From DASVDK01 sp036562265 [NCBI: Thermodesulfobacteriota bacterium] (GTDB taxonomy: Bacteria; DASVDK01), in NCBI GenBank assembly GCA_036562265.1, contig DATCKS010000534.1:1-8586 (forward strand): a DNA stretch of 8,586 bases, read 5' to 3'. Shown in pieces: positions 1 through 7,538 of this stretch (within the stretch, counting starts at the first letter, position 1; each line of letters starts with the position of its first letter). The notes below the pieces were generated by a model, which saw only the letters and a program-made list of their open reading frames with translations, did no database searches and was not told the origin of the DNA. Position numbers and translations under genes: made by a program.

Positions 1-449
1 GCGATGGCCCGTGCCAGGGCGACGCGCTGCTGCTGTCCGCCCGACAACTGGTTCGGGTAGCGGTCCTCGAGGCCCTGGAGCTTGAGGAGGCGGACCATCT
101 CGTCCACCCGCCGGGCGGCCTCGGCCCGCGGCGTGCGGCGCATGGCGAGGCCGTAGCCGATGTTCTCCCGGACGGTCCTGTGCGGGAAGAGGGCGTAGTC
201 CTGGAAGACCATGCCGACGCCGCGCCGGTGGGCCGGCACGCCGTCGACGACCCGCCCGCCGATGCGGATCTGCCCGTCGTAGTCGACGAACCCGGCGATC
301 GCCCTGAGCAGGCTCGTCTTGCCGCAGCCGCTCGGCCCCAGGAGCGCCACGAACTCCGACGGCTCCACGACGAGCGACACGCCCCGGACCGCCTGGACGT
401 CCCGGTACCTGACCCTGAGGTCCTCGATCTCGATCCGTACGCCGTCCAT
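1..449 (-). CDS. ABC transporter ATP-binding protein, PotA-like (3' part cut by window edge)
   Basis: This is the cytoplasmic ATPase that powers the importer encoded just upstream. Only the first 149 residues are present; PotA/CysA-type subunits usually run about 350-380, so the Walker B, H-loop and C-terminal regulatory domain lie outside the window. Visible in order are a likely A-loop Tyr15, Walker A GPSGCGKTS (38-46), the Q-loop with Gln83 in FQDYALFPH, and the ABC signature LSGGQQQR (135-142). FQDYALFPH is typical of the polyamine/iron/molybdate-class (MOI) importers. The ATG at 449 is preceded by AGAGGAG, which overlaps the TAG stop of the permease gene eight bases upstream, so the two genes are probably translationally coupled. 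As the last visible gene of a DBCA-order transporter set, its partners are the two permeases before it. Family assignment is secure; the substrate is not determinable. Confidence 0.95.
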   Translation of the reverse strand, partial: MDGVRIEIEDLRVRYRDVQAVRGVSLVVEPSEFVALLGPSGCGKTSLLRAIAGFVDYDGQIRIGGRVVDGVPAHRRGVGMVFQDYALFPHRTVRENIGYGLAMRRTPRAEAARRVDEMVRLLKLQGLEDRYPNQLSGGQQQRVALARAI

Positions 450-457
450 CGACTCCT

Positions 458-1255
458 CTAGCGCCCCGTGAACGCCTCGATCCCCACGTACCGGTCGAGG
501 ACGACCACGACCACGGAGACCCCGGCGACGAGCAGCGCGCAGAGGGCCGCCACCGTCGGGTCGTTCTCGGTCCGCACGTAGCTGTAGATCTCGACCGGCA
601 GCGTGCTCCGGTCCCAGACGAGGAACTGGCTCGCCGTGAAGTTGTCGAACGACGTGACGAAGGCGAAGATCGCCGCCGCCACCATCCCGGTGCGGATGAC
701 CGGCAGCGTCACCGTGAGGAAGGCCCGCCACGGCGGGGCCCCGAGCACCCGCGCCGCCTCCTCGAGGGAGACCTTGACGCGGGTCAGGCTCCCGACGACG
801 ACCCGCACGGCGTAGGGCAGCGTGATGACGACGTGCAGGACGAAGAGGCTCGGGAAGGAGCGGAAGACGCCGAGGGCCGCGAACGAGACGAGGAACGCCA
901 TGCCGATGACGACGCCCGGCACGATGAGCGGCGAGAGGAGCAGCGTGAGGAGCGCGTCTCGCCCCGGGAAGCGGTAGCGGACCAGGGCCAGCGCGGCCAG
1001 GGTTCCGGCCGCGACGCTTACCAGGGCCGAGAGGAGGCCGAGCGCCACGCTGAGCTCGAAGGCCCTGAGGAAGCCGTCCCGATTGAGGATGTTGGCGTAC
1101 CACCGGAGCGAGAGGCCGCGCGGCGGGAACACCTGCTCGGTGCCGGGGTTGAAGGACGCGCCGATCATCACGACGAGCGGCAGGCAGAGCACGGCCAGGA
1201 CGGCGAGCGCCACGGGCGCGGCGACCGGGTGGCGGCGCACGACCCGGTGGGCCAT
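458..1255 (-). CDS. ABC transporter permease, PotC-like (second membrane subunit)
   Basis: This is one of two integral-membrane subunits forming the translocation channel of the polyamine/opine-type importer. The 265 residues match the usual PotC length. Hydrophobic stretches near residues 10-32, 68-92, 101-124, 136-156, 190-212 and 232-253 fit six membrane helices. The cytoplasmic EAA loop that docks onto the ATPase is clear at about 165-185, beginning EEAARVLGAPPWRAF and ending in TLP. The ATG shares one base with the TGA of the preceding permease (TGATG), which points to coupled translation and supports this start. A G-rich run lies four bases before the ATG. It is the shorter permease and follows the PotB-like gene, the order found in pot-type operons. 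Substrate specificity is set by the binding protein and cannot be read from this subunit. Confidence 0.93.
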   Translation of the reverse strand: MAHRVVRRHPVAAPVALAVLAVLCLPLVVMIGASFNPGTEQVFPPRGLSLRWYANILNRDGFLRAFELSVALGLLSALVSVAAGTLAALALVRYRFPGRDALLTLLLSPLIVPGVVIGMAFLVSFAALGVFRSFPSLFVLHVVITLPYAVRVVVGSLTRVKVSLEEAARVLGAPPWRAFLTVTLPVIRTGMVAAAIFAFVTSFDNFTASQFLVWDRSTLPVEIYSYVRTENDPTVAALCALLVAGVSVVVVVLDRYVGIEAFTGR

Positions 1256-2145
1256 CAGGCCCCCCGGATCCGCGCGGCGAAGGCGCGCTGGAGCCCGTAG
1301 ACGAGCGTCGCCGTCACGACGAGGGTCACCATGGCCGACGCGGCCGCGAAGGGGTAGTCCTGCGCCCCCATGGCCTTGTCGTAGATCAGGTTGGCGATCA
1401 TCTCGAAGTAGCCCCCGCCGAGGAGGCCGGGGATCACGTAGGCCGTGAGCGTGAAGAGGAAGACGACGACCGTCCCGGCCGCGACGCCCGGCATGGCGAG
1501 CGGCACCGTGACGGTCCAGAAGCGCTCGAGCGGCCCGGCCCCGAGCGACTCGGCCGCGGCGTCGAGGTTCGCCTCGATCGCGAGCAGGCTCGAGTAGACC
1601 GGGAAGACCATGAACGGGATCGAGACCAGCACGAGGCCGATCACGACGCCGAGTTCGTTGTACATGAGCGGCAAGGGCGCCTCGATGAGCCCGAGGGCGA
1701 CGAGCGTCCGGTTCACGACCCCGTTGCGCCCGAGAATCAGCATGAGCGCGTACGTCCGGACGACGTACGCCGTGAAGAACTGGACGACGAGCACGAGGCT
1801 CGTCACGAGGCGCACCACCGGCCCCGAGCGGCTCATGTAGTAGGCGACGGCGAAGCCGAGGACCGCCACGATGGCCGTGCTCACGACCGCGGCACGGATC
1901 GAGCGCCAGAGGTAGCCGAGGTAGTAGGGGTCGCCGAGGAAGCGCGCGTAGTTCTCGAGCGTGAACCCCGAGCCGACCTGCGCCATGCCGAGGCTCGGAC
2001 GGACGCTGTAGTAGACCATGGCCGCGAGGCAGGCGAAGAAGGCGAGGACGATCGCCGCGGCGGGCGCCGCGAGGAGGGCGGCCCGCGCCATCCGGCCGCG
2101 GGGACGGCGCACCGGCGCCGTCCCCATGGCCGCTCCCGGGGCCAT
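1255..2145 (-). CDS. ABC transporter permease, PotB-like (first membrane subunit)
   Basis: This is the other membrane subunit of the importer, 296 residues from the chosen start. The first helix is near 22-46, and further hydrophobic segments lie near 84-104, 110-138, 165-185, 220-240 and 260-288. The EAA loop is at about 195-220, with AAAESLGAGPLERFW followed by VTVPLAMPG. A periplasmic stretch containing FTLENYARFL (61-70) is typical of PotB/CysT-like permeases. The ATG at 2145 overlaps the binding-protein stop by one base (TGATG), the same junction seen at two other places in this operon, so I prefer it. An in-frame ATG at 2127 (Met7) has the better Shine-Dalgarno (GGGAG, five bases before it) and is a real alternative that removes only six residues. 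The open frame extends further upstream, but there it is only the shadow of the binding-protein gene. Confidence 0.92.
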   Translation of the reverse strand: MAPGAAMGTAPVRRPRGRMARAALLAAPAAAIVLAFFACLAAMVYYSVRPSLGMAQVGSGFTLENYARFLGDPYYLGYLWRSIRAAVVSTAIVAVLGFAVAYYMSRSGPVVRLVTSLVLVVQFFTAYVVRTYALMLILGRNGVVNRTLVALGLIEAPLPLMYNELGVVIGLVLVSIPFMVFPVYSSLLAIEANLDAAAESLGAGPLERFWTVTVPLAMPGVAAGTVVVFLFTLTAYVIPGLLGGGYFEMIANLIYDKAMGAQDYPFAAASAMVTLVVTATLVYGLQRAFAARIRGA

Positions 2146-3173
2146 CAGCGAGTCTGAACCTCGCGATTCCAGCGGTCTTCCCATCGGCTGTAGTTGGCGT
2201 TCACGACGCCCCAGTCGATCTGGTAGACGTGGTCGAGGGGCGGGATCATGTCCTTGATGGTGTCGGGGGGCTTCGCGGCCGGGTTGGCCGGGATCGTCCC
2301 GGCGACCGCCACCATCTTCTCCTGCGCCGGCTTCGACAGGAGGAAGTTCACGAACTTCTGCGCGGCCGCCTCCTGGTCGGCGCCGCGGCCCTTGACGATC
2401 GAGACGGGGATGTTGGCGAGGAACTGCGGCTTGGCCGGCATCACGAACCGGTACTTCGAGCCGGGACCGAGGTGCCGGTACACGTTCGGCAGGATCCCCC
2501 ACCCGGCCACCGCGATCTCCCCCGCCTCGAGGAACTTGATCGACTCGGGGTCGGTCTTGTAGAAGAGGGCGAGGTTCGGCTTGAGCTGCTTCATCTTCTC
2601 GAAGCCGGGCTCGATGTTCTTCTCGCTCCCCCCGTTGATCAGCGCCGCCATGACGAGGAAGTTCCCCGTGTCGAGGACGAAGCTCGTGCCGACCTTCCCC
2701 TCGAGGCGCGGATCCCAGAGGTCCTCCCACTTCGTGATCTCGAACGGCACGAGGTCCTGCCGGTAGAAGATCCCCCTCGGCGAGAGCCAGATGGCGGCCG
2801 CCGTCGGCGTCACGTACTGCTTCGGGATCGCCGCGAGGTTCGGGATCTGCTCGACCTTGAGCTCCGAGAGGAGCCCCGCCTCGGCCGCCGCCTTGGCGGT
2901 CCCCTCGATCGAGGCCCAGACGTCGACCTGCGGGTTGTTGCGCTGGGCCATGAGCTTGTTGAGACCGTCCTTCGCGCCGGCCTGCACGGCGAAGGTCACC
3001 TTGATGCCGGTCTCCTTCTCGAAGTCGTCCGCCACCGGCCGGAAGATGTCGTGGTAGAGACCGCCCCAGCTGAGGAACACGATCTCCGTCGCCGCCCCCG
3101 CCGGGCGGACCGCGCCGGCGACGAGCGCGAGGCCGACGAGCCCCGCGAGCGCACCCTGGACGAGTCGTCGCAT
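2145..3173 (-). CDS. Extracellular solute-binding protein, PotD/PotF-like
   Basis: This is the secreted receptor that captures substrate outside the cytoplasmic membrane and delivers it to the permeases. The 342-residue protein starts with a Sec signal peptide: Arg2-Arg3, a hydrophobic core at about 8-22, and an AGA motif giving likely cleavage after Ala27. The mature part opens with the family-typical EIVFLSWGG (30-38). WEDLWDP at 139-145, followed by LEGKVGT, is the hallmark loop of the PotD/SBP_bac_8 group. GWG at 224-226 lies in the region where relatives place ligand-contacting aromatics. There is no lipobox cysteine, so it appears to be a free periplasmic protein rather than a lipoprotein. 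The start is backed by a GGAGAGG-type ribosome binding site about five bases before the ATG. It begins 13 bases after the amidohydrolase gene. Polyamine, opine or small peptide are all possible ligands. Confidence 0.93.
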   Translation of the reverse strand: MRRLVQGALAGLVGLALVAGAVRPAGAATEIVFLSWGGLYHDIFRPVADDFEKETGIKVTFAVQAGAKDGLNKLMAQRNNPQVDVWASIEGTAKAAAEAGLLSELKVEQIPNLAAIPKQYVTPTAAAIWLSPRGIFYRQDLVPFEITKWEDLWDPRLEGKVGTSFVLDTGNFLVMAALINGGSEKNIEPGFEKMKQLKPNLALFYKTDPESIKFLEAGEIAVAGWGILPNVYRHLGPGSKYRFVMPAKPQFLANIPVSIVKGRGADQEAAAQKFVNFLLSKPAQEKMVAVAGTIPANPAAKPPDTIKDMIPPLDHVYQIDWGVVNANYSRWEDRWNREVQTR

Positions 3174-3186
3174 AGCGTCCTCTCCT

Positions 3187-4359
3187 TCACTGCCCTGCCG
3201 ACCGCGTCCGGTCGACGTAGGTGACCCCGTCCTTCATCACGAGGACGACCCGGGCCACCGCCTCCACCCGCTCGAGCGGGTTCTCCGCGAGCGCCACCAG
3301 GTCGGCCGCGAGGCCGGGCCTGATCGCGCCCGTCCGGTCCGCGAGACCGCACGCCGCCGCGCCGGCGGCCGTCGCCGCCCGGAGCGCCTCGAGCGGCGTG
3401 TAGCCGGCCTTCACCATGAAGGCGAGTTCCATGTCGATCCGGCCGTGGTTCTCGTCCGTGCCGACCGCGACCGGCACGCCGAGCCGGCGCGCCGCGGCCA
3501 TCGTCTCGAGGTAGCGGTCGAGCGCCGCCTTCGACCGATCGCGCATGTACTCGGGAACGTCCGTCCGCGCGGCCGCCGCCTGGAAGTACCCCGACGTGAG
3601 GATCAAGGGCACCCGCCGTTCGGCCATGAGGGCCAGGACTTCCTCGTCGAGGAAGACGCCGTGCTCGATCGTGTCCGCGCCCGCCTCGACCGCCCAGCGC
3701 GCCGCGATCGGGCTGTGGGCGTGGACCCCGAGCCGCCTGCCGGCGCGGTGCGCCTCCTCGGCCGCCACCGTCATCTCGGCCTTCGTGAAGCAGGGGAGCT
3801 GCATGTCGACGCGGAGCGTCGCCGCGCTCCCTGTGGCGAACATCTTGAGGACGTCGACGCCGGCCTTCACCTCGCGGCGGACGTGCTTGCGGATCTCCTC
3901 GGGGCCGTCCACCTCGGTCCCCTCGAACCAGCTCTGCGTCCCGCCGGTCATCGTCATGCTCCGGCCGGCCACGAGGAGCCGCGGCCCGGGGAAGAGCCCC
4001 TCGGCGATCGCCCGCCGCGCGAGGAGGTCGACGTGGTTCTTCTCCCCCATGTCGCGCAGCGTCGTCACGCCCGCCTCGAGGGCCCACCTGGCGCGCGCCA
4101 CCATCTTCGCCATGACCCACTCGTTCGGCTCGGCGGTGAGCCGGTCCTTCGGCTCGCCCGCGTCGAAGCCGAGATGGTCGTGGCAGTCGACGAAGCCGGG
4201 CACGACCGTGTAGCCGCCGAGGTCGAGGACCGGCTCTCCCGGGGCCGGCGCGAGGTCCTCGCCCACGGTGGCGATGTTCGCCCCCTCGACCCGGATGGAC
4301 GCCCGGCGCTTCGGCTCCGTCGAGACGCCGTCGATGAGGAGTCCGCAGCGGATCAGCAT
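3187..4359 (-). CDS. Metal-dependent amidohydrolase, imidazolonepropionase/prolidase-like
   Basis: This is a 390-residue cytoplasmic TIM-barrel hydrolase of the amidohydrolase superfamily (imidazolonepropionase-like group), whose members hydrolyse C-N bonds in cyclic imides or cleave X-Pro and other blocked dipeptides. The metal site is intact by inspection: His60 and His62 in VDCHDH, Lys172 in LKMFATG (probable carboxylated bridging lysine), His213/His215 in GVHAH, His233 in EHG and Asp302 in GTDENHG. The N-terminal strand LLIDG and the C-terminal GLAADLVAL segment form the small beta-sandwich that flanks the barrel. The ATG at 4359 overlaps the GntR stop by one base (TGATG), with a GAGAGG ribosome binding site about eight bases before it. 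The much longer upstream open frame reads Arg/Gly-rich nonsense and is a shadow. It lies directly before the binding-protein gene, so its substrate is probably the imported compound. Of the four enzymes here, it has the most canonical active site. Confidence 0.9.
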   Translation of the reverse strand: MLIRCGLLIDGVSTEPKRRASIRVEGANIATVGEDLAPAPGEPVLDLGGYTVVPGFVDCHDHLGFDAGEPKDRLTAEPNEWVMAKMVARARWALEAGVTTLRDMGEKNHVDLLARRAIAEGLFPGPRLLVAGRSMTMTGGTQSWFEGTEVDGPEEIRKHVRREVKAGVDVLKMFATGSAATLRVDMQLPCFTKAEMTVAAEEAHRAGRRLGVHAHSPIAARWAVEAGADTIEHGVFLDEEVLALMAERRVPLILTSGYFQAAAARTDVPEYMRDRSKAALDRYLETMAAARRLGVPVAVGTDENHGRIDMELAFMVKAGYTPLEALRAATAAGAAACGLADRTGAIRPGLAADLVALAENPLERVEAVARVVLVMKDGVTYVDRTRSAGQ

Positions 4360-5036
4360 CAGCCCGTCCTCTCCCGCCTGCCGCCGGCCGGCCGGTCGGC
4401 GCCGGCGATGATCGACGCCGCCGCGTCGGTGATGTGCGCCCGCAGCAGCGTCTCGGCCCGGGCGGCGTCCCTCGCCTTGACCGCCTCGAGGATCTCCCGG
4501 TGCTCCCGGGCCGAGCGGCGCACCGTCTCCTCGTCGTAGAGGCGAGAGGCCACGAGGAAGTACTCGTGGTGGTCGCTCAGGATCTTGAGGAGCCGTGCGT
4601 TGCCGGAGGCGGCGACGAGCGTCTCGTGGAACTCCCGGTTGAGGCGCGCCCGCCGCTCGACCGCCTTGAGCGGCAGGGCGTCGAACTCCTCGCAGTTCGC
4701 CTCGAGCCTCGCGATGGCTTCCGGTCCGATCCGCTCGACCGCGCGCCGCACGGCGTACACCTCGAGCGCCTCGCGGACGCCGAGGATGTCCTCGAGTTCC
4801 CGCCGGATGTCCTTGACGGCCACGCCGCCGCCCGCGAGCGGCTCGACGAGCCCCTCGGCCTGGAGGAAGAGGATCGCCTCGCGCACCGGCGTGCGGCTCG
4901 TGCCGAGGCTTTTGGCCAGCTCCGCCTCGACGAGCTGCTGGCCGGGCGGGATGCGACCCTTGAGAATCGCCTCCCGGATCTCGCGGCAGACCTGCCGCGA
5001 CATCGGTTCCGGCCTGACGATGCGGCTCACCACCAT
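4359..5036 (-). CDS. GntR-family transcriptional regulator, FadR/FCD subfamily
   Basis: This is a DNA-binding repressor or activator of 225 residues, the usual FCD-type length. Residues 12-75 form the winged helix-turn-helix: REIREAILKG, PPGQQLVEAELAKSLG, the recognition helix TSRTPVREAI (46-55) and a wing ending near 75. Residues about 80-210 form the all-helical FCD ligand domain. Its metal-binding positions are visible as Asn133 and His137 in NREFH, His179 in REHREIL and His201 in LLRAHI; FCD proteins commonly bind a carboxylate ligand through such a metal. The start lies six bases after the M20 stop with a weak AGG. Met12 is an alternative that would keep the whole DNA-binding domain. The gene sits in mid-operon, and the palindrome over the -10 of the operon promoter is its most likely target, implying autoregulation by an operon substrate or product. 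That link is inferred. Confidence 0.93.
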   Translation of the reverse strand: MVVSRIVRPEPMSRQVCREIREAILKGRIPPGQQLVEAELAKSLGTSRTPVREAILFLQAEGLVEPLAGGGVAVKDIRRELEDILGVREALEVYAVRRAVERIGPEAIARLEANCEEFDALPLKAVERRARLNREFHETLVAASGNARLLKILSDHHEYFLVASRLYDEETVRRSAREHREILEAVKARDAARAETLLRAHITDAAASIIAGADRPAGGRRERTG

Positions 5037-5042
5037 GGCGAC

Positions 5043-6281
5043 CTACCGCGCCAGGGCGCCCGGGGCCGTCATCCGGGCCATCGTGAGGGCGTACACCTTC
5101 GCCGCGGTCACGAGGTCCGCGATGTCCACCCGTTCGTCGGGCATCGTGTTGTACTTGCCTCCCGGGCCGTAGACGAGGCCCTGCATGCCGGCCCGCGCGA
5201 GGTGCGCCGCGTCCGAGCCGTAGAACTTGTAGGGCGCCACCGCCCCGATCTTCGGTCTCGTCCCCGTGACCTCGCGGTGGGCCGCCACGAGCGTCCGGAC
5301 GACCGGGGCCTGCGGGTCGACCTCGAAGGGGGGCATGTAGACCCGCTCGTCGTCGACCAGCTCCACCTCGGCGCGGAAGTCCCGGTCCTCGCGGGCGAGG
5401 TCGCGAAGCATCCGCCTGAGGTCGGCCATCGCCCCCTCGAGCGTCTGGCCCGGGGCGATCCGCCCCGCCGCCTTGATCGTGCAGACGTCGGCGAGCTGCG
5501 CCGCCCGCCACTCGTGGTACTCGCGCGACACGCCCGCCCGCATGACGCCGACGTTGATCCTGTTCATCCCCCGATCGCGCGCCGTCTTCGCGCCGCTGAA
5601 GGTCATCCGCTTGAGGCGCGCGAGGACCTTCAGCATCTTCTCGAGCGCGTCCACCCCCTCCTCGCGCTTCGAGAGGTGCCGCGTCTTGCCGAAGGTGTGG
5701 ATGCGGAAGACGAAGCTCGCCGCGTGACAGGTGACGGCCGAGAGGTCGGTCGGCTCGCCGACGACGAACGTGTCGGCCCGGACGCCGCTCTCGATGAGCT
5801 TCAGCGTCCCGATGCCGCCCTGCAGCTCGCCGACGACGTAGGCGAGGATCAGGTCCCCGGCGGGCACGAAGCCCGAGGCCTTGAGCGCCTCGACCGCGTG
5901 GAAGGCGGCCGCGTTGGCCGCCTTCATGTTCGAGACGCCGATGCCGTAGACGAAGCGGCGGTCCACCACCCCGCCGAGCGGGTCCTTCGTCCACCCCATG
6001 CCGGCCGGGTTCGTGTCCATGTGGCCGTTGAACATGAAGGACGGGCCGCCCCCGGTCCCCCGCCAGACGCCGATCGCGTTGAAGCGATTCGGGCGGACCT
6101 CCTGGAGCGTCACCTCGAGGCCGAGGCCGCGCATCCGCTCGGCCATGAACCGGGCGATGTCGCGCTCGTCGCCGCTGTAGCTCTTGATGCGGGCCGTCTC
6201 CGAGAGGAACGACACGACGCGCCCGCGATCGATGGCGGCCAGCACGCCGGCCGGCCGCTCCTGCCTGGCCACCGCGCTCAT
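5043..6281 (-). CDS. M20-family metallopeptidase/deacylase homologue with altered metal site
   Basis: This 412-residue protein belongs to the M20 (ArgE/DapE/carboxypeptidase G2) fold, which normally cleaves amide bonds with two zinc ions. Retained landmarks are GHMDTNP (His87 as ligand, Asp89), the dPlGGVVD stretch at 100-107, Glu152 at the general-base position, GEPTDL with ligand Glu176, His202 in the dimerisation domain, and GPGG plus PDERVDI near the C-terminus. Several key positions are changed. The bridging Asp is Asn118 (GVSNMKA), the second Glu of the usual DEE motif is Leu153 (VGELQGG), and the C-terminal His ligand is Thr379 (YNTMPDE). I checked all three codons in the DNA. These are the ligands of one zinc, so the protein may be mono-zinc, use other ligands, or act as a non-catalytic binding protein. 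The ATG overlaps the upstream stop by four bases (ATGA) with no clear ribosome binding site, indicating coupling. Fold assignment is sure; activity is open. Confidence 0.9.
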   Translation of the reverse strand: MSAVARQERPAGVLAAIDRGRVVSFLSETARIKSYSGDERDIARFMAERMRGLGLEVTLQEVRPNRFNAIGVWRGTGGGPSFMFNGHMDTNPAGMGWTKDPLGGVVDRRFVYGIGVSNMKAANAAAFHAVEALKASGFVPAGDLILAYVVGELQGGIGTLKLIESGVRADTFVVGEPTDLSAVTCHAASFVFRIHTFGKTRHLSKREEGVDALEKMLKVLARLKRMTFSGAKTARDRGMNRINVGVMRAGVSREYHEWRAAQLADVCTIKAAGRIAPGQTLEGAMADLRRMLRDLAREDRDFRAEVELVDDERVYMPPFEVDPQAPVVRTLVAAHREVTGTRPKIGAVAPYKFYGSDAAHLARAGMQGLVYGPGGKYNTMPDERVDIADLVTAAKVYALTMARMTAPGALAR

Positions 6282-7477
6282 GCGTGCATCTGGACGGGCT
6301 CGAGCTTCGGCCCGTACTTCTGCTTGGAGTGGAACGGCGCCCCGAGGATCGCCTGCGCGAGCATCTGCAGGAGCCGGTCCTCGCGGAAGTGGAGCGTGAA
6401 CGTCCGGACGTCCCGGAAGGCGAGCTCGAGCGGCGCCGGGAAGGTGCGGTAGGTGGCCCGCGCGCCGCAGATGTCGAAGGCGCGCGAGGTCACCGTGAGC
6501 GCCGTCTGCTTCGTCTGGTGGAGCGCCCGCATCGAGGCCAGCTCCGCCTCGTCGACTCGTCCCTGCTCCCAGAGCCACGCCGCGTAGTGGAGGAGCGCCC
6601 GCGAGGAGGCCAGGAGCGTATCGGCCTCGGCGAGCTGGCACTGGACCACCGGGTTCGCCTTGAGGTCCTCGCGCACCCGGACGAAGTCGAGGACCCGGTC
6701 GTGGACCCCCTGGGCCGTGCCGAGATGGTTGGCCGCGAAGGCGAGCGTGAAGGTGCGCGCGTCCTTCTGCACCCAGTCGCCCGGCTGGCCGATCACCTGC
6801 TCCTGCTCGACCGGTACGGCGTCGAGGTGCAGACTCCAGCTCACCGTGGGACGCATGCCGAGCGTGTCCCAGTCGTTCTCGAGGCGGACGCCCGGCGCGC
6901 CCTTCGGGACCACGACCATGACGAGGCCGTCGGCCATGCGCCGCGTCCCTTCCACGAGCGCCCAGATCACGTAGTAGTCGGCCGCGCCCGCGAGCGACGC
7001 GAAGCCCTTGTAGCCCGAGAGCGTGTACCCGCCACCGGAGGGCCTGAGGACCGCGTCGAACCCCTCCGGCCCCTTCTGCCGCACGGAGGCCTCGCTGCCG
7101 CAGGAGGCGAAGAGGGCGCCCTTCTTCACGACCTCCGGGAGGTAGCGCGCCTTCTGCGCCGGCGACCCCATGCCGGCGATCATGCCGACCGCGTGCGAGT
7201 GCACCTGGAGGAGTTGAGCCGTCGAGCTGCAGTGCCGGGCGATCTCCTCGATGACCAGGTAGTAGGCGAGGTAGCGCCCCGGCTGCCAGTACCCGAGCCC
7301 GCCGTACTCCTTCGGGACCGTCAGGGCGAGCAGCCCCGCCCGTGCGAGGTCGTCGAAGTTCTCCCGCGGGAAGGCGGCGGCCGCGTCGTAGGCCCGCGCG
7401 CGCGCCGGGAACTCCCGGCTCGCCTCCCGGGCCCGTGCGACCAGCTCCGCCTGCTCGGGCGTCAGCGAGAAGTCCAT
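6278..7477 (-). CDS. Acyl-CoA-dehydrogenase-fold flavoprotein, possibly a DszC-like monooxygenase
   Basis: This 399-residue protein has the three-part acyl-CoA dehydrogenase fold. The N-terminal helical domain starts MDFSLTPEQ and includes LTVPKEYGGLG (52-62); the middle beta domain carries SGYKGFASLAGAADYYV (154-170); the C-terminal helical domain includes NHLGTAQGV and FDICGARAT (334-342). It should bind FAD or FMN. Ordinary members have a catalytic Glu either in a YEGT-like motif near the C-terminus or before a conserved Arg in the third domain. Here the first position reads LHFRED with Phe364, and the second is Ala240 before Arg241. The TFTLH stretch after RDVR resembles the THTLHDP region of DszC-type monooxygenases of the same fold, so an N-, S- or C-oxygenase role is possible. 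This is an inference. It is the first gene of the operon, starting at an ATG with GGAGGG five bases before it and about 45 bases after the predicted transcription start. Confidence 0.88.
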   Translation of the reverse strand: MDFSLTPEQAELVARAREASREFPARARAYDAAAAFPRENFDDLARAGLLALTVPKEYGGLGYWQPGRYLAYYLVIEEIARHCSSTAQLLQVHSHAVGMIAGMGSPAQKARYLPEVVKKGALFASCGSEASVRQKGPEGFDAVLRPSGGGYTLSGYKGFASLAGAADYYVIWALVEGTRRMADGLVMVVVPKGAPGVRLENDWDTLGMRPTVSWSLHLDAVPVEQEQVIGQPGDWVQKDARTFTLAFAANHLGTAQGVHDRVLDFVRVREDLKANPVVQCQLAEADTLLASSRALLHYAAWLWEQGRVDEAELASMRALHQTKQTALTVTSRAFDICGARATYRTFPAPLELAFRDVRTFTLHFREDRLLQMLAQAILGAPFHSKQKYGPKLEPVQMHA

Positions 7478-7482
7478 CCGTG

Positions 7483-7488
7483 CCCTCC
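7483..7488 (-). promoter_or_regulatory. Ribosome binding site of the first operon gene
   Basis: GGAGGG ends five bases before the ATG at 7477. It fixes the start of the flavoprotein gene: the same frame stays open to 7558, but that extension runs through the promoter and has no similar signal. Confidence 0.8.
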
Positions 7489-7526
7489 GGTGCCGAATCC
7501 GTGTAAGCGCCGTGGAAGTCTGGTGG

Positions 7527-7538
7527 ACGGTATACCGT
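7527..7538. promoter_or_regulatory. Candidate GntR/FCD operator: 12-bp palindrome over the -10
   Basis: ACGGTATACCGT is a perfect 12-bp palindrome covering the whole predicted -10 element. Operators of FadR/FCD-type GntR regulators are short palindromes, often with a GGT...ACC or GTATAC core, and this site has both. Its position would let a bound repressor block RNA polymerase. The operon itself encodes an FCD regulator (4359-5036), the natural candidate. I noticed no second TATACC in the window. That this protein binds here is an inference. Confidence 0.55.

Noticed and set aside
4360-5994. Long upstream extension of the amidohydrolase frame, and similar extensions before the PotB-like permease (2146-2730) and the M20 homologue (6282-6641)
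   Set aside because: The extensions read as Gly/Arg/Pro-rich nonsense over other genes. The chosen internal ATGs overlap the preceding stop codon and begin the recognisable domain.
5043-6281. M20 gene as a pseudogene
   Set aside because: The frame is full length for the family, has no frameshift or internal stop, keeps many conserved residues and is translationally coupled to its neighbour, so altered function is more likely than decay.
4434-6452. A very long open frame on the plus strand (672 codons), with others at 2229-3224, 3445-4539 and 6284-7777
   Set aside because: They lie opposite genes with clear motifs on the minus strand, and their translations are Arg/Glu/Asp/His-rich low-complexity sequence without domains, as expected when stops are rare in GC-rich DNA.
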